This document shows, in pieces, positions 22,197-24,059 of a stretch of 24,059 nt of DNA. A program made the translations under genes and the position numbers. The stretch is from positions 1 through 24,059 of the forward strand of contig DFBG01000004.1 of NCBI GenBank assembly GCA_002367305.1. Reading direction: 5' to 3'. The notes below the pieces were generated by a model. That model was not told the origin of the DNA and ran no database searches. It saw nothing but the letters and a program-made list of their open reading frames with translations. This stretch comes from Actinobacteria bacterium UBA3086. GTDB taxonomy: Bacteria; Actinomycetota; Coriobacteriia; Anaerosomatales; UBA3086. The number at the start of each line of letters is the position of its first letter. Within the stretch, counting starts at the first letter, position 1.

Positions 22197-24059
22197 GTGA
22201 GAAGAGTATTTATTGTCATGCTCGTGTTGAGCCTCGCTCTATTCGCGTCAGTCTCAGTGGCTTTCGCGGCGCTCGACACGGTGCACACACCCGGAGGGGA
22301 GTCTCAGAATCCGGCGAGCGATTCATCGCTCATGGAGACCGACGACCCTGGAGACTATGATCCGCTCGATCCCGGAGCTGACGGCTGTTCGTGCCACTTC
22401 GAGGTACTGGATCAGGTCAACAGCGCGCACGGTCTTTACACCCGGCCTGTTGAGACCACCGTCGACGACGCTTCGCGCAATCCGTACTTCGCAGATTTGC
22501 CGGGCGACGCGACGTTTGACCTTGATCCATTGCAGCCCAACGGTGTCGACTGGGTGTTCGGTGGGCTGAATGTGGGCGCCGAGCGTTACATCCACGATGA
22601 GACTATCGATATTGGCGGCACGGATGTCACCTATCCGCGCGTGGGCAACTACCAGTGGTGGATGGACTATCCAGAGCAGCAGCGCATTGGCTCGCCGATG
22701 CTCACGATTTCATCGCCTTGGCAGTCCTACACTCCCAAGAACTACTTCACGGGCACGCCAAACGTGACCGAGACCGCAACTGACTATGGTTGCATCAGGT
22801 GCCACACGTTCAACCCGGAGGTTGAGTTGGACGGCGATGGTCTGCCTACTGGCTATACCGTGGAAGAGTGGGGTGTCACCTGCGCCAACTGTCACAGTCG
22901 ACCTGGTGCTGCCGCACACGGTCGCGGAGTGTTCTACAGTGGCGGACAGTGCGACATGTGCCACCAGCGCAACCCGGTCCCGGCCGACCCCGACGAGGGC
23001 GTCGATGGCCGCGTACAGCAACTGGACCAGAGGATTTGGGACACAGGTCAGTCAGGTAGACACCGTGACCAGGGTTTCGATATGAACAAGCCCAAGGTAG
23101 ACGGCGGAGACCCGATTCCTGGTTCTGTTGAGAGCACTGGTGGAGCTGGGCACGGCCTCTCATGGGATGCCGTGGTTGGAGTCACATTCCCACCCACCAC
23201 GCTCGAAGATCGCAGGTCCTGTGCAAGGTGCCACAGCTCCGAGGGTTACATCGCGCACCTTGAGGAGGATGTCGAAGTCCCGTACTTCTGGGACACGACC
23301 GTATTTGGTCTCGATGTCCGCCGTGAGGTCGATGTTGAAAATCTCTCAGGAGTTTCCTGTGTCACTTGTCATACATCACATGGGGCTCAGAACGAGCTTG
23401 ACGTTACGGGCATGCGTGAGCCTGACATGTACGAGCAGTGCGCGGATTGTCACCGCTCGCAGCAGCTGGCCATGCTCGAGACCACATCCGATGATACGAA
23501 AATCGACTACAACGACTCACGCGTGAGCCATCCGACTCGAGAGATGTTCGAGGGTCGCGGCGGCTACGGCGCTGAGAATGAACCTTCACTTCACCTACTC
23601 GTAGGCGCGTATTGTCAGGTCTGTCACATGCCCATGAGCACAGGTGGGCCGGAGTACGACTCGAGCCACCTGTTCAAGACGGTCATGCCTGAGATCACAC
23701 TCGACGGTGTCACGGTCGGGCAGAGGAACATCACACCCCTTGGTGTGACTACCACGACAGACAAGGCGTTCCCAGATGGCTCGTGCACTGGTTCCGGTTG
23801 TCACTTGGAGACCGACTCCACTCGCACGTGGCTCCAGGGAATCATCGAGACTCGTCAGACGGCGATCATCGATCGTGTTGACGCAGTCGAGGCCAAACTC
23901 GACTCGCTCGAACCGATGTTCTCCGAAGACGAGATGTGGATGAAGGCTCGTACGAACCTCAAGATCGTCATCAACGACGGTTCATGGGGCATCCACAACT
24001 ACTACTACGCACGAGACCTGCTCAACTGGTCCGACACGACACTGAACTCCCTCATGGAG
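22197..24059 (+). CDS. Secreted multihaem c-type cytochrome, truncated by the window end
   Basis: The frame from GTG 22197, with AAGGAGG seven bases upstream, stays open for 621 codons to the last base, so the C-terminus is missing. Residues 1-24 are a Sec signal peptide with AFA-A cleavage. Seven CxxCH haem motifs begin at residues 199, 229, 252, 342, 388, 415 and 473. Two atypical ones are CSCH at 64-67 and CTGSGCH (CX4CH) at 530-536, giving seven certain and up to nine possible haems. The C-terminal part visible is helical with a DGSWGIHNYYYARDLL segment. That resembles the late HNxxYAxxLL helix of NrfA-like and related multihaem cytochromes. A role in periplasmic or cell-surface electron transfer is likely; the terminal acceptor is unknown. 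Divergent from the Mg operon. Confidence 0.92.
   Translation, partial: MRRVFIVMLVLSLALFASVSVAFAALDTVHTPGGESQNPASDSSLMETDDPGDYDPLDPGADGCSCHFEVLDQVNSAHGLYTRPVETTVDDASRNPYFADLPGDATFDLDPLQPNGVDWVFGGLNVGAERYIHDETIDIGGTDVTYPRVGNYQWWMDYPEQQRIGSPMLTISSPWQSYTPKNYFTGTPNVTETATDYGCIRCHTFNPEVELDGDGLPTGYTVEEWGVTCANCHSRPGAAAHGRGVFYSGGQCDMCHQRNPVPADPDEGVDGRVQQLDQRIWDTGQSGRHRDQGFDMNKPKVDGGDPIPGSVESTGGAGHGLSWDAVVGVTFPPTTLEDRRSCARCHSSEGYIAHLEEDVEVPYFWDTTVFGLDVRREVDVENLSGVSCVTCHTSHGAQNELDVTGMREPDMYEQCADCHRSQQLAMLETTSDDTKIDYNDSRVSHPTREMFEGRGGYGAENEPSLHLLVGAYCQVCHMPMSTGGPEYDSSHLFKTVMPEITLDGVTVGQRNITPLGVTTTTDKAFPDGSCTGSGCHLETDSTRTWLQGIIETRQTAIIDRVDAVEAKLDSLEPMFSEDEMWMKARTNLKIVINDGSWGIHNYYYARDLLNWSDTTLNSLME

Overview
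The window is a GC-rich bacterial chromosomal segment. Gene content suggests an Actinomycetota lineage, plausibly an anaerobic Coriobacteriia/OPB41-type organism. The basis is UPF0182, PspC and LiaF-like envelope proteins, a T-box with what looks like a short specifier hairpin, an M-box, GTG starts with strong Shine-Dalgarno sites, and a secreted multihaem cytochrome. The taxonomic placement is inference from gene content only. I see no insertion sequence, phage, CRISPR array, rRNA or tRNA.

Layout. (1) 9-3320 (+): a tightly packed run of two LiaF-type membrane proteins, a PspC-domain protein, an amidohydrolase and a SAM methyltransferase. It converges on a Maf nucleotide pyrophosphatase on the minus strand (3325-3993). 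(2) 4088-10523 (+): a HEAT-repeat protein and an HD-GYP protein, translationally coupled and sharing a related N-terminal domain, then a UPF0182 membrane protein. (3) 10524-11646: a structured, unassigned leader ahead of a secreted RlpA-like double-psi beta-barrel protein, closed by a strong terminator. (4) 11705-12704: a holin-like membrane protein, a 60-residue membrane protein and a stand-alone relative of the cyanophycin synthetase N-terminal domain. (5) 12724-15287: promoter, T-box leader, fold-type I aminotransferase and D-Ala-D-Ala ligase. (6) 15341-17855: a YtxH-like 11-mer repeat protein, a PRC-barrel protein with a Lys/Ala-rich tail, a GNAT acetyltransferase and a YbaK-type deacylase.

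(7) 17874-22029 (-): a magnesium operon. A promoter (TTGCGT-17-TACAAT) drives an M-box riboswitch with a rho-independent terminator. Downstream are an MgtE-like protein, an Nramp-like transporter and 5-formyl-THF cyclo-ligase. Both transport proteins lack residues diagnostic of their classical families, yet the Mg2+ riboswitch ties them to magnesium. (8) 22197-24059 (+, runs off the end): a secreted multihaem c-type cytochrome with seven CxxCH motifs plus two atypical cysteine/histidine motifs.

The most interesting items are the M-box-controlled pair of divergent Mg transport proteins, the stand-alone CphA N-domain-like protein, the T-box in front of an aminotransferase-ddl pair, the unassigned leader RNA before the RlpA-like gene, and the HEAT/HD-GYP pair.
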